From assembly GCA_015350385.1 (NCBI GenBank), contig WNKI01000004.1, positions 2,111,108 through 2,175,107 on the forward strand: DNA of 64,000 nt. Reading direction: 5' to 3'. This document shows, piece by piece, positions 1 through 10,069 of this stretch (within the stretch, counting starts at the first letter, position 1; each line of letters opens with the position of its first letter). Made by a program: the position numbers and the translations under genes. The notes beneath the pieces were generated by a model that saw nothing but the letters and a program-made list of their open reading frames with translations, did not search any database and had not been told where the DNA came from. The DNA comes from Aculops lycopersici (lineage: Eukaryota > Arthropoda > Arachnida > Trombidiformes > Eriophyidae).

Positions 1-1498
1 TTTGTTGATTCCTACCTGAAAATTGGAGTATCCTACAATCCTCTAATGAGAACTCTAGCAATGGAATCCCGCAAGATCCAGTGGTATCATCAACAACAAA
101 TAGCAGACCTTCCTCTATGTTCACAATCAATAATTTGTTAAAACTAGTCTCACCATGTTTCTCGAACGTATCCTTAACCCCTTCTCCGCTATACCTCTTG
201 GGCGATAGCTGAGGACTCTTGAGTGGTCGTTTCGATAAAAACTTCTTGGTAAATTTGAGCAAATTCAATAGTCGGTGAGTGGTAATTTCATAGATTCGTT
301 GCGAGTGTATGTATTGCATTCCAATTAGATCAAGTTTCAAATGAAGATCCTCTTCAGTTAGATTGATTGATTTTTCGTTCAAATTGTTATTTAGCTTAAA
401 TTCAACTCTAATTGCATCACTACTCAAGATTTGTCTTCGAGCCATCAAGTGATCATCCTTGGCTCGTCCTGTATAACTGGCATGGGCAAAATGGGGGTTT
501 GGTAATTTTTCACTAGGTCTCTTTTCAGATCTTGTCAACTGGTCGATGGATACACCATTAAGGTGCCCCTCGACTTTGGTCTCACTGTTTGGTGGTGGCA
601 TAGTTGTTGCATGGCTAGCTGACGAGGAGTTTATGGTGGAAGTCGAGGAACCAGTTGAGTCATTAGGTTTTTGGACAACAACAAGTTGCATATTATTGCA
701 TGCCTCATCAAAGATGTCTAGGCTGCATCGTTCGATATCGAGTCGGATTAAGTCATCTTGCTCACCCCAACAGGGTACACCGATGCTCGATAAATAGATG
801 GAAACATCTTGTAGTGTCAGGTTGCGAGCTGTCTTGGGTCTGTGTAAAAATAGTTTTCCTACATTGAATTTCACTAGTCCATGTTCAGAATCTTCGAACA
901 CGATTGTCATTGATTCGATCTCTAATCTGATGTTCTTGTAAATATCACGTACCATCGAAGAAACGGTGCTCGAAAAAGATGAGTAGAATTCAGCTAGTTT
1001 TGTTTCCTCGGAATTGACGCCGTTATTGGTAGAAGTCTCATCCTCGAGCTGAGTATTTTCCAGATAATCGGCTAAACTTGCATCTCCGGCAGCTGTGGTT
1101 TCATTCAAGATATCAAAATGAGTTTGATCACCAATATTGTTTGTAGTCTTGTCATCGTCTTTGGTTGAGATTATACTATCTCCATCAACGCTACTGGCCT
1201 GGTGTTTCTTGGGCGCAACAGTGAGCAAGAGATCACTTATTTTTATAACCCATGGATCTGTCAAGATTGTGAGAAGAGGAACTTTTATGCTTAATTTACC
1301 AACTACCCCACTAACTACATCCATAGGAAACTTGAAATGGTGTAAAGCATCTCTCTTGATTGGCAGATTTTCCAACTCCACCTCGCCTTTCTCAAAGGCA
1401 ACCTTGAGCTGGCTGACATTGACATTGTCGAAATAATAATATGCTATATAATGATTGAATGCCCAAGCGGCTATAGTTTTTTGGATGGTGTTGTACAT
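1..1498 (-). CDS. VPS13D: VPS13D-like bridge-type lipid transfer protein, N-terminal part (gene runs off the window)
   Basis: An open frame runs from an ATG at 1496-1498 to the window edge, about 499 codons. An in-frame TAG a short distance upstream, with no ATG between, supports this start. Residues 1-100 form a chorein N-terminal domain: the order GEVELENLPIKRDAL, then GKLSIKVP, then DPWVIKISDLLL and AP-K follows VPS13 proteins and fits VPS13D best, because the DPWVI-IS-L pattern is typical of that subfamily. VPS13 proteins form long hydrophobic channels that move lipids between membranes at contact sites; VPS13D acts in mitochondrial and peroxisomal maintenance. Residues roughly 190-235 again look like the chorein region; an acidic, Ser/Thr-rich spacer (about 280-330) follows. 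A donor-like CAG|GTAGGA on the minus strand at 14-18 could end this exon, so the last few codons before the edge may be intronic. The family is clear; the D subtype is by eye. Confidence 0.75.
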   Translation of the reverse strand, partial: MYNTIQKTIAAWAFNHYIAYYYFDNVNVSQLKVAFEKGEVELENLPIKRDALHHFKFPMDVVSGVVGKLSIKVPLLTILTDPWVIKISDLLLTVAPKKHQASSVDGDSIISTKDDDKTTNNIGDQTHFDILNETTAAGDASLADYLENTQLEDETSTNNGVNSEETKLAEFYSSFSSTVSSMVRDIYKNIRLEIESMTIVFEDSEHGLVKFNVGKLFLHRPKTARNLTLQDVSIYLSSIGVPCWGEQDDLIRLDIERCSLDIFDEACNNMQLVVVQKPNDSTGSSTSTINSSSASHATTMPPPNSETKVEGHLNGVSIDQLTRSEKRPSEKLPNPHFAHASYTGRAKDDHLMARRQILSSDAIRVEFKLNNNLNEKSINLTEEDLHLKLDLIGMQYIHSQRIYEITTHRLLNLLKFTKKFLSKRPLKSPQLSPKRYSGEGVKDTFEKHGETSFNKLLIVNIEEGLLFVVDDTTGSCGIPLLEFSLEDCRILQFSGRNQQ

Positions 1499-2343
1499 TT
1501 CCTTAGGTTCTGCATTTAACTCCAACTATATGTATCTTTATGAGTATAACTTGATATAATAATGCGAGTGTTATATAACTTGGAGTCGTCATTCAACTTT
1601 CTCTTGCTCAACAACTATGAACCACTACACGTTCAAAATACGTTACATTTGAGCAGCAGAAATAGCGCATTGTTTTCCATGAACTTAGTGATTCTTAATA
1701 GAGTTGAATGGATAACAACTGAGATGGTTATAAATTAGTTGATAAGGGCAATCATTATATAATGTGATTGAAATGGTTTTAGGTTGTATCGCGATATTAT
1801 TGGTTTTGCTGGTGGGGAAGAGTGCAAACAAGAATAAAACAACCAGCTCTAAGTTGTTGGAAACATCTACACAAGGTGTGCTAGGATGAGCGCACACAAA
1901 GGCACATGCAGTAACACACAGTGGCGCACGAGAGGCTGTTGCGCTTCGCAAGCCGACAGAAAACCTCATTCGTTCCCTATTTCACACACTAACACAGTGC
2001 GACTACGAGAGAGAGGGAGAGAGAGGAAGACCTCCAGGCGACTTGAACTTTCACTACCGAACGTTGATTTCCACGCCAAGTCAAATGCTCATGAATGAAT
2101 GATGAAGAGTCATGGTATAGTAGGGATTAAAGTCAAGGCTAGAGGCTTTGCCTCAATTGTATCAAGCTAATTAAGGGACGCGAAAAAAGACACGATTTTT
2201 CTACTCACTCAACGAAAACTTGGAGCTCAAGCTAAAGTTTCGTTGATGATAATCTCTTATTAATGCATAACCGTTCCTCGTCTGACGAGACTCACACTAT
2301 CGTCTTAAAAGACAGAGGTAGCAGTATCATTCACCGGGTACAT
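1499..2343. other. Intergenic spacer, VPS13D promoter side and LSM14 3' side
   Basis: No coding region recognised. Short open frames here have no codon-like composition or recognisable motif. The part next to 1498 should hold the VPS13D promoter, and 2160-2343 the LSM14 3' UTR. A GA-rich stretch lies near 2007-2030. I see no clear TATA box. Confidence 0.6.
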
Positions 2344-3741
2344 CTATCGGCGGTGATATCCTCGGTATCCGCCACGACGGTAATTGGCCGAGACACCAAA
2401 AGTTTCAGCATTGGTTTGTCTCTCTTTCCTCCAATCGGGCTTGTTGACCTTTCCTTGACTTCTTTCGCTTGCCTCACAGCTGATATTGTCAAAGAACGAC
2501 TTAGTTTTGTCATAGTATTCACCGTCGACACTCTCGCCGTATTCATCTTTACTGTCGTTATCCTTATTGTAATGGTCCTCGCTGTCGTAGCCAGAGCCCG
2601 AACCAGGTCTCTCGGCTGGATTCTTGCCATCACCGGACGCTTCGCCGTTGTTTTCATCCTTGATCTTCATTCCCTTCATTTTACCTTCTAGTTCGGCAAA
2701 TATCTTATTGGCTTCATCAAAATCATACTCGCCTTGGAACTTGAGTGGAGCTTTTCTAGGCCCACGTGGAGCACCAGTTCGGTCACCAGATCTTGGTCGG
2801 CGGTTACCTTGCATCGGACCACGACGTTGCATGTGGCCACCGCCCTTGGAATTCTCATCTCGGTTGTTGATGTTACTATTGTTGTTGTGAGTGTGATTGT
2901 TTGGTCCACGGCGAGGATTGTAGTCTCTCGAATTGTTATTGTAACGATCATTCATGTGGCGATTACCTCCGCCCCTTTGCATTCTTCCGCCACCGTCGCC
3001 GCGGCGATCATCGCCTCTCCGATCATCATGGCGCCTGTCATCGTTGCGTCGATGATGATGATCATCCCCTCGCCGGTCATCGTGACGTCGGTCATCTACT
3101 CGTCTGTCACCTCCGCCGCCGCCTCTTGACATTCTAGGTCCGTCGCCTCGACGGTCTAGACCTCGCCTATCGTCGGCGCCTCTCGGCATTCTAACATTGT
3201 CGCGACGATCATCGCGATCCCTCATGTCGTTGGCGCCCCTTGGCATCCTTGGCGCATCGCTGCGGAGATCTTGATGCTCACCACTGCCCCTCTGGGGTCG
3301 CTCATTGTTATCCTCTCCTCCTACTGTTCCCCTTCCGCCACGTGTTGATTGGTGCAGCTTCTCGTGGTGCTCCTGGTGCTGGCTTTGCTGCGGTTGTTGT
3401 TGCTGATCCTTATTGTTGTTGATTAAAGAAGTAGGTAATTTAGCTGAAGATGATGATTGGTGGGCGCTTATTATGGCCGGATCAGAGAGACCTGGCGGTT
3501 CTGGTGCGTCAACGCGCAGATCCTTGACATCGCTAGCTCTGAAGATGATAATATCGTAAATATCATTCTTTGGTGCGACATAGCAGCTTGGGTCGCCACG
3601 AGTTTCAGTTCCATACGACTTTACTTTGGAGAGGGCAATTGTTGATTCCTTAGCGTCTACGCAGTATAATATTCCCTCGTAACGTATGTCGCACTTGCTA
3701 ATTAAGCTGATCTTACATCCGAGAAATGGTACGTCAGCCAT
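2344..3741 (-). CDS. LSM14: LSM14 / Trailer hitch (Scd6 family) mRNP protein
   Basis: Single exon, 465 residues, starting at the ATG at 3739-3741. Residues 1-80 are an LSm14 domain (GCKISLISKCDIRYEGILYC, then IIFRASDVKDLRV), close to vertebrate LSM14A and Drosophila Tral. The middle (about 150-310) is a run of Arg/Gly/Asp repeats with DDRR units. Then come an FDF box (YDFDEANKIFAEL), an FFD box (KSFFDNISCE) and a C-terminal TFG box plus RGG tail. In this family the LSm domain binds translation factors such as 4E-T, and FDF binds the helicase DDX6; together they repress and store mRNAs in P bodies. Domain order is complete. The RGG/DDRR middle is longer than usual and compositionally simple. 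It is divergent from ARS2 across a 1.5-kb spacer. Confidence 0.95.
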   Translation of the reverse strand: MADVPFLGCKISLISKCDIRYEGILYCVDAKESTIALSKVKSYGTETRGDPSCYVAPKNDIYDIIIFRASDVKDLRVDAPEPPGLSDPAIISAHQSSSSAKLPTSLINNNKDQQQQPQQSQHQEHHEKLHQSTRGGRGTVGGEDNNERPQRGSGEHQDLRSDAPRMPRGANDMRDRDDRRDNVRMPRGADDRRGLDRRGDGPRMSRGGGGGDRRVDDRRHDDRRGDDHHHRRNDDRRHDDRRGDDRRGDGGGRMQRGGGNRHMNDRYNNNSRDYNPRRGPNNHTHNNNSNINNRDENSKGGGHMQRRGPMQGNRRPRSGDRTGAPRGPRKAPLKFQGEYDFDEANKIFAELEGKMKGMKIKDENNGEASGDGKNPAERPGSGSGYDSEDHYNKDNDSKDEYGESVDGEYYDKTKSFFDNISCEASERSQGKVNKPDWRKERQTNAETFGVSANYRRGGYRGYHRR

Positions 3742-5209
3742 GGTTGCCTCTATCTTCTTTACTAATCCCTTTAGATTGATATCTTGATTTATTTTGTAAA
3801 TTTTATCTAACTGTAGGTTTGAGTGTGTGTTTAATACCTACACACTACAATCTTGCTACTGCTGCTACAATCGACAATGGCGACTACGAAATATCTATAA
3901 CCTCTTGCTCCTCTTACTTAATAATAATTATCTTATAGATATTTAATAATATTAATACAATATATTACTAGAGACAAAGATGTGTAATATGATTGAGCCT
4001 TGCTATTTATAGTCTGAGTATCTATTCCTCTATCTCTTCATATCTTCTATTCTCTTCCACGGCGAAGACTCTCGGGTTGGCTGCTTGGTTAAAGCTGCTG
4101 CTTTCTGCTTATTTCGACGCGCAGAGAAATACAACACACAAAGTGGCGTTAAAGTAAGAGCGGCATTGGGAGAGACTGCAGTCCAGTGCAGTTCAATGCA
4201 GCAGCAGCGGCAGCGCCGCCGGCCGCAGCAGTCGTGTTGATTCTTGTGGAAGGAATCGTGGCAGAAGCAGTGCTAGTGGCTCTCGTCGTCAGCGGCAGCG
4301 GCGGTGAAGTCGTCGACACCGACGCCGCTTGTGAGGCTATTGCCATTGAGTCTCTCTCCCTCTCTCTCTGTATTAAAGCCCCTCAGCCGCTGACGCCGCT
4401 TGCTCCAAGTGAGTGAGAGAGCGAAGAATTGACAGACGCGCAAACGCACGGGCAAACGCAGTGCTGATGCGACCACTTCAGATCCCTGGCTGTGGTATGC
4501 AATCTTCGTCGCTTCGCCGCCGTCTTCTCTCTTTCGTCCCTCTTTTCGCGTGTGTTGCACGCACAGACTCTGTGCGTTTTGTCTATCGGGGTTTTTTCGT
4601 GCGCGTTAATTTTTGCAAATTGGCTGACTCTTGAGGGGGATCCTGTTGCAAGTGGGCACGCGTTGCAAAAAATAACGCAAGTGGCGAGCACATAGAATTG
4701 CATGCAGTGTTCAATTTGAACAACCCACATTGACAACAACCAAAGTCGGCGAGAAAAAAACACGCCGTAACCCTAAAAACAAATTCGCGCCGCAAAAACA
4801 TTAGCAAATTTCTCTGACCCAGTGGAGTTAACATGCGATCACAAAATCCCTGTTCTGGCACGTCACTAATTTGCAAAGAGAGATTCTATTTACCACGTTT
4901 CGCCAAATAGGGAAAGGAGATTGATTATTTCTTCCCTATTCGAATTTTGAATGATTGCGAATGAGAATCAAAATAACAACAAACTATTACATATACTCAA
5001 ACCATAATAATCAACAATTTCAACGATATTGAGACAACAAATCATGGCTTCCTTCTAGCCGAAGGCCACCAGTTGAAACAAGTCCGCCTTGCGAGTCGAC
5101 AAACGATCAGTCAGCTGTTCGATTCTATCGCGACGAAAGTCTTGCAACTGGCAACCCTTAGAGGTCAAAGCAATTATAGTCATATATACCACAAAGCAAA
5201 CATATAATC
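3742..5209. promoter_or_regulatory. Divergent spacer between LSM14 and ARS2
   Basis: About 1.47 kb between two head-to-head genes, so it should hold both promoters and 5' UTRs. AT-rich near LSM14 (3770-3990), then GC-rich with Ala- and Gly-type triplets at 4195-4330, and AT-rich again before the ARS2 ATG. Overlapping open frames around 4150-4880 appear on both strands and look like chance products of a GC-rich stretch. No TATA box or conserved element stands out. Confidence 0.5.
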
Positions 5210-7324
5210 ATGAAGCGAGACTACAACACCGCCCAGCTAGGACCACCAAATGATGGTTACCGGCGGTATCATGATTACCCAAACAACAACAATAACAACT
5301 ATTCCATGTCCAGTGCCCCAAAGCCAAGCAAGCAGCTGATGAGCTTCCAGAATTTTGTTAGAACGCTAAATAACTCGGTGGATGAGGCAACTGCAACCAA
5401 GAAATACAAGGAGTTTATGGCCGATCTCACTCAATCCAAAGTGGGCCGCTTCTTTGACGCGAACAAGGATAGAGAATGGTTTAGATTGAGGTACCATCCG
5501 ATAGAAAGCCAAATTTACTTGCAACAACAGAACCTCAGTTTCCTAAAGCGATTGAAAATCTTCACTGATCTTAATGATAAACATTACTTTGACACATTGC
5601 CATTCACTGCAAAAAACTCCACAGCTATTCTAAATCTCATGGATGCTATCATAATCCAACTCGAAGATGGCCCACAAGAGTTAGTCGATAAGCTTTTATC
5701 CAATGTCGCGATTGAACCTGAACTCAGACAGCAATATATACCACAAAAGCCTAACAGTATCGTTGTAGATGATATTGACATCGAAACTACAATGGCCGAG
5801 ATACAAGAATTGTGTGAACAAGCGAATCCCAATCTCCTCAGAATAGCTGCATTAGATCCGTATTATGTTGAAGGTGGATTGTTGAAGCGAAAAGTTGTTG
5901 CTATCTACAAGCATGATGTAGATATACGTGAAACTTGTTGGAGATTAAGCAGATATAAACTGAACAATCAGACGCTCAGTGTCCGTATCAACAAGTGCCT
6001 GACAAATCGCGTCATACCGACCGAAGATATATCTAATCATAACATATGTATTCTAAATGACATAAGAAACGCCATTGTACTTACATTAAATTTTGACGAA
6101 CTCAAGGGACTTTATGTTAAACGTAAGCAGCTATTGGAAGGAATAAAGGAGAATAGTGCTGAAAAAGTTGTTATCAAGATGGAGGTTGATGAGGAAAAGG
6201 AAAATACCAATGGTGTCGATGAAGCGCCAGCCTCACCTGCAGGAAGTGATAAGAGTGTTAAGGAGGAAGAAAACGAAAAACCGTTCGATCTAAGTTCGTA
6301 CAACGAAGATAAGGAGAAGGATATGAAAAAACTGTTTGAGTTCAAGTTTAACACCGATTTAAGTTTGCACCGGCAAGTGAGCAAGCTAAACAAGAGCAAA
6401 AATCCTATCTTGAATGGAGCACACCAATACCTGATCGAGTTCGCCCAGTCAACAGGGGCCCGATATTACTTATCTAAAGTTCCTGTAAGTCTACTAGATG
6501 ATGCGACAAAATCCGAATCGACACCCGACGATGAAAGTGATAAGTACTCGATGATACATTTGATAGCAGAAAATTTAGCTAGCTCAAACGAAGATTGTGT
6601 CAAATTTTTAGATAAGTTACTCTGGTATCTGAGGATAGTGCACTCATTTGATTATTACAAAATGGCTCATTATAAGCAAGAGGATGAACTTACACATAGA
6701 ATGAGCGTGATACACTTAAGAAGTGATTCCAACGATTTGTCGTCTGTTGTTGACACTGACAAAATTAGGAAACATTTACAACTTGTTGATGAGCAACTCG
6801 AAGTATTTGGACAATCTCAAGCTCAAAAGTACGTCACTAAGGATGAAGAGCGTTTCAATTATAAGAGTTATGGAAAAGTAATCACGGATGAGTTAGCTAG
6901 CTACTCTCAACGCATCCAAAAGCCAAAGAGCACCGAAACTGAGGAAGTTTACAAATGTAAACACTGCACCAGGGCGTTTCAGAAGCTTAGCGATATTGGT
7001 CAACATTTCATCAGTAAGCACATTTGGGCGATAGATGCTATCGTCATGGAAACTGACTTTTTCAATGCATATCTCTTCGATTCAACCAAGATCAATCCAG
7101 TTCCGCCAAAATCTCTGGTCGACATGCCACCGAATAGGTTTGCACGAATGACTAATCTCAGCCAGATGGGCGAGGATCCAGATTTGTTACAACAGACGAT
7201 TGAAGCGTATAGTAAAATGGAATCTTTCGTGAGGGAGCCTGCGCCTAGAAGCCAGGTTGAAAGTGATCCTAGGAATGAGACAATCGTAGATTACGGCGAC
7301 ATATCTTTTGATGATGCCATTTGA
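5210..7324 (+). CDS. SRRT: ARS2 / Serrate, nuclear cap-binding complex partner
   Basis: Single exon, 704 residues. ARS2 links the nuclear cap-binding complex to RNA fate: microRNA processing, 3' end formation and exosome targeting. The N-terminal conserved block (about 45-150: QNFVRTLNNSVDEA..., FFDANKDREWFRLRYHP) is followed by the RRM-like core (LRIAALDPYYVEGGLLKRKVVAIYK...WRLSRYKLNNQTLSVRIN) and an acidic insert near 325-365. A C2H2-type finger follows, with Cys583, Cys586, His599 and His604 (YKCKHCTRAF...GQHFISKH). The tail ends in a short acidic segment. It is shorter than human ARS2 (about 870), mainly because the Arg-rich N-terminal and middle regions are reduced. The 3' end (7091 onward) is present again at 9121-9487. 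Confidence 0.95.
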   Translation: MKRDYNTAQLGPPNDGYRRYHDYPNNNNNNYSMSSAPKPSKQLMSFQNFVRTLNNSVDEATATKKYKEFMADLTQSKVGRFFDANKDREWFRLRYHPIESQIYLQQQNLSFLKRLKIFTDLNDKHYFDTLPFTAKNSTAILNLMDAIIIQLEDGPQELVDKLLSNVAIEPELRQQYIPQKPNSIVVDDIDIETTMAEIQELCEQANPNLLRIAALDPYYVEGGLLKRKVVAIYKHDVDIRETCWRLSRYKLNNQTLSVRINKCLTNRVIPTEDISNHNICILNDIRNAIVLTLNFDELKGLYVKRKQLLEGIKENSAEKVVIKMEVDEEKENTNGVDEAPASPAGSDKSVKEEENEKPFDLSSYNEDKEKDMKKLFEFKFNTDLSLHRQVSKLNKSKNPILNGAHQYLIEFAQSTGARYYLSKVPVSLLDDATKSESTPDDESDKYSMIHLIAENLASSNEDCVKFLDKLLWYLRIVHSFDYYKMAHYKQEDELTHRMSVIHLRSDSNDLSSVVDTDKIRKHLQLVDEQLEVFGQSQAQKYVTKDEERFNYKSYGKVITDELASYSQRIQKPKSTETEEVYKCKHCTRAFQKLSDIGQHFISKHIWAIDAIVMETDFFNAYLFDSTKINPVPPKSLVDMPPNRFARMTNLSQMGEDPDLLQQTIEAYSKMESFVREPAPRSQVESDPRNETIVDYGDISFDDAI

Positions 7325-7457
7325 GTGCTGAATAAAACTACGTCTAAGGAATTGAAGTTACGATATTGATCTCAAATTAAATTGTTAAATTTCTATACTC
7401 GGTTAGTTTTCAACAAGCAAATTCTTCACGATTATTGTCACCAGTTGTATCTGTCAG
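7091..7457 (+). repeat. Direct repeat, left copy: ARS2 3' end and 3' flank
   Basis: This stretch, the last 78 codons of ARS2 plus 133 bp of flank, recurs at 9121-9487. I find one substitution between 7101-7457 and 9131-9487 (G/A in the CAACAAGC segment near 7420). Both copies end at the same CTGTCAG, where sequence copied from TMEM184 starts in the left copy and unique sequence starts in the right copy. Confidence 0.9.
7331..7336 (+). promoter_or_regulatory. ARS2 polyadenylation signal
   Basis: AATAAA begins 7 nt after the stop codon, implying a very short 3' UTR. The same signal is copied with the ARS2 tail at 9361-9366. Confidence 0.6.
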
Positions 7458-7700
7458 TCATGCTGCTTTGCATTCTTGAGAACACTTGACTTTACTGATG
7501 AACGAAATGACGTATTGGATCACTTGTATCAAGCAGTGCTTAGGGTCAAGCAAGGATTCAGAAAAGGAAGGACAATGCCGTCGGTTGTTATGTTGGATAG
7601 TGGCGAGGAGTTATACGAATATACACCATTGAATAATCTCAATATGACCAGGGCTGGCTCCTCAAAAGGCTCCTACTCTGCGCTTCCGAGTGTCATTTGA
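7458..7700 (+). pseudogene. TMEM184 3' fragment (truncated copy)
   Basis: These 243 bp match the last 81 codons of the intact TMEM184 gene at 13922-14164 without a single difference, including the stop. No membrane segments or upstream exon are present, and the fragment starts abruptly at the junction with the ARS2 3' flank. It is a passenger of the duplication. The perfect identity suggests very recent copying or continuing homogenisation. Confidence 0.9.
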
Positions 7701-7717
7701 TTGTCCATTCACTCTCG

Positions 7718-7750
7718 AGTCCCCAAGTCAATTGAATTGACTTGGGGACT
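7718..7750. repeat. Perfect palindrome, 16-bp arms, 1-nt centre (copy 1)
   Basis: AGTCCCCAAGTCAATT, centre G, then its exact reverse complement, 17 bp after the copied TMEM184 stop. The intact locus has the same palindrome at 14182-14214 with centre C. It could fold into a tight hairpin in the 3' UTR. Confidence 0.9.
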
Positions 7751-8467
7751 AACTACTAATTAAACTATTTTGCAACAATATTTTTAAACGTCTTAGTATG
7801 ACACAAAGTCAAAATGTTATTAGCAAGCGGTAGTGACTGTAAACAGAAAGGTAATGAGAACCGGGTCTGTTTTAGTTAATTAGAGATTAATGGACAGTGT
7901 TCGCTACATGACTCACCATGTGACGCATTGCACTTCCGTTCATCTACCGGAAGATGCAAATTGTTTGCACAGGAAGTTGATTTTGAGAGAAGTGGGAAAA
8001 AACTAAGGTAAACCGTTCAGAAAGCTGTTTCAAAGGCTCGAATCATCCATGTTAGTATCCAAGCCTATAGAGTTGCGTAGACAGGAAACGGTGAGCCACT
8101 TGTTGTTCAGCTGTCTTCAACCATTGACGCGCTCAGTGCCTGTTGGAAGTCAACAAGGCTCGACGACACCGCTCTGTCGATGTAAGCCATGGATACCACG
8201 CTATGGATGCCTAGCTTTGGGTAGCTATACCAGACGCTTGAATCCTTCGAGCACCTAGTCGGCAAGCCTAGACGTCACATCGGCGGGAGAAAACAAGCAA
8301 CATGTCCTCTGTCTGGTTACGATGACCAAAGTACGACAACTAAATATAGCGCAAGGACTCTCTCGATCCAGAAAACTTGCCTACCCATCCGCTGGTTTGT
8401 TTCATAAACTAATACCTCCTGTAAACAACATCGAACATACCGGGCCCGATAATCTAAAGACTAAACC
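7751..8467. promoter_or_regulatory. Shared leader/promoter of the small secreted-protein gene (copy 1)
   Basis: Non-coding stretch between the TMEM184 fragment and the ATG at 8468. It is 99% identical to 14215-14931. A TATA-like CTAAATATAG lies about 125 bp before the ATG. A 69-codon open frame at 8049-8258 occurs in both copies only because the DNA is nearly identical; it lacks protein-like features. Confidence 0.55.
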
Positions 8468-9001
8468 ATGAACTCCCTAAGACTTGTGGTGATTCTCGCC
8501 TTCGTGGCTTGCGCCCGTGCCGACATGCGAAAGTACAACGACAAACAAATGGTCTTAGGCATGATCGAAAGTGAGATCGCTGGGCTGGCCAAAATTCTGA
8601 CTACAGCTAATGATCAAGCTAACTCGGTAACGATGTCAAGTGCATCCGGTATGAGTTCGAGCCTGAACTACGAATTGAACTTGGCCGTTTACAATCATTT
8701 AATCAGCTGCCTGATTGCCGCGAAGAGGATAATTATTGAGAGTAAATCGGATGACCCGCTAAGTGGTAAAAGAGAGTTCGTGTTCGCTAGACTCCGCGCC
8801 ATTGGCAGCCGTCGTGCTCTGAGAGAATACAACCGCATCAAGTCCCAGAACAACAGTGTAAGCCTGAAACAAGGCAACCAGCATTTCCTGGACTACGTCA
8901 AGACTGCTATTAAAGCCGAGATGAATGCCCTCGGCAAAACGGACGCCGAGTACATCGGTTTGATCGACCGTCGTGCTGCCTTGTTCGGAGTCACTATCTA
9001 G
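8468..9001 (+). CDS. Small secreted protein, paralogue A (candidate effector or salivary protein)
   Basis: Single exon, 177 residues. Residues 1-18 are a clear signal peptide (MNSLRLVVILAFVACARA). The mature part has no family I recognise. It is helical-looking, has only one cysteine, and carries a basic motif RLRAIG-RRALREYNRIKSQNN near 108-129 and a C-terminal LIDRRAA-FG. The paralogue at 14932-15471 shares the signal peptide exactly over 16 residues, but the mature parts agree at only about 40-45% by eye. The lack of cysteines argues against a disulfide-rich toxin or protease inhibitor. A secreted role is supported; an effector role is inferred from paralogy and divergence only. It lies between the copied TMEM184 tail and the copied ARS2 tail, on the same strand as both. 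Confidence 0.85.
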   Translation: MNSLRLVVILAFVACARADMRKYNDKQMVLGMIESEIAGLAKILTTANDQANSVTMSSASGMSSSLNYELNLAVYNHLISCLIAAKRIIIESKSDDPLSGKREFVFARLRAIGSRRALREYNRIKSQNNSVSLKQGNQHFLDYVKTAIKAEMNALGKTDAEYIGLIDRRAALFGVTI

Positions 9002-9120
9002 ATATAACCTATGCTTGGGCGTAGTTTTCATGACTGTAAGACATCAAGGTATATGTCTTTGAAATGAGTTATTCCTAGCGAGATATATAGAGGAATCGGA
9101 TTGGAAATGGTCAAAGTCGA

Positions 9121-9487
9121 TTCAATCCAGTTCCGCCAAAATCTCTGGTCGACATGCCACCGAATAGGTTTGCACGAATGACTAATCTCAGCCAGATGGG
9201 CGAGGATCCAGATTTGTTACAACAGACGATTGAAGCGTATAGTAAAATGGAATCTTTCGTGAGGGAGCCTGCGCCTAGAAGCCAGGTTGAAAGTGATCCT
9301 AGGAATGAGACAATCGTAGATTACGGCGACATATCTTTTGATGATGCCATTTGAGTGCTGAATAAAACTACGTCTAAGGAATTGAAGTTACGATATTGAT
9401 CTCAAATTAAATTGTTAAATTTCTATACTCGGTTAGTTTTCAACAAACAAATTCTTCACGATTATTGTCACCAGTTGTATCTGTCAG
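9121..9487 (+). pseudogene. Duplicated ARS2 3' end (fragment) and 3' flank
   Basis: Right copy of the ARS2 tail repeat. It retains an open frame for the last 67 residues of ARS2 (from MPPNRFARM at 9154 to the stop at 9356), but no promoter, core domain or zinc finger. A 10-bp deletion relative to ARS2 lies at the left junction, where TCGATTCA resembles 7077-7084. The AATAAA signal at 9361 is kept. It is a fragment, not a functional gene. Confidence 0.9.
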
Positions 9488-10069
9488 ATCCGAGTGTTGA
9501 TATGCAACAAGTAGTCCCTCGAGAGAATATATAATGTTCAAGGGACTATCTTGAAAGAGCACGATCATTTTTGTATGGAAAATCTGATAGAAAGAGCATT
9601 CAAAAGTTACTTTGATTTGACGTCATGTCCGAGTTTAAATTCGATCATTTAAAATTTTCAGATTTACGACTAGAGACAACAGTTTTCCGTTGCATCAATC
9701 AAATGACTTTATCACGCAGGGAATCTTCATCTTGTGCGGGTTTACCAATAACTCAAGCTCTTATATTCCAATTTCTTTCCGGGTCGTTAAATCGGCCCAC
9801 TCCAAATAAGCAATGACCAATCATAACTTGACGACAACTTATTCCGACTGCTCATCGCTATATTGAGTTCCAAAGCTTTCGAGACATGCCGACGACCGAA
9901 ACATTCGCATGATACACCGCAAATCCAGTGCAGTGGCCTCTTAGTGTTTATCGAATTTATTGGAACCATTACACCCTAAACCGTTTTTTGTATCTATTCT
10001 CTGTGACTACTTGCCTGGATACTATCGGCTGATGATGGGATATTGCATCCTTACCTGCCAAAAAACTCA
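9488..10069. other. Spacer after the rearranged block
   Basis: Unique sequence, presumably the original ARS2 downstream DNA, plus the FKBP14-like 3' UTR side. A 63-codon open frame at 9625-9816 has no recognisable feature. No gene supported. Confidence 0.5.

Larger units (their letters stand above)
7458..9116 (+). repeat. Segmental duplication of 13922-15607 inserted between the two ARS2 tails
   Basis: From 7458 the sequence follows 13922 onward at a constant offset of 6,464 bp, without indels, through the start of the secreted-protein gene. I count 6 differences over 7458-8467 (99.4% identity), four of them clustered about 25 bp before the ATG. Identity then collapses inside the coding sequence and stays low through the 3' flank, ending near GGTCAAAG (9109-9116). 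The block carries the TMEM184 3' end, its 3' flank and a complete small secreted-protein gene. Confidence 0.9.

Noticed and set aside
2263..2691. Long plus-strand frames over LSM14
   Set aside because: They are antisense shadows of the repetitive Arg/Gly/Asp region of LSM14.
4149..4876. Several overlapping frames between LSM14 and ARS2
   Set aside because: GC-rich DNA gives open frames on both strands; none shows a domain or signal.
8049..8258. 69-codon open frame kept in both duplicate copies (also 14513-14722)
   Set aside because: It is shared only because the DNA is about 99% identical. The residue mix is not protein-like and there is no known motif.
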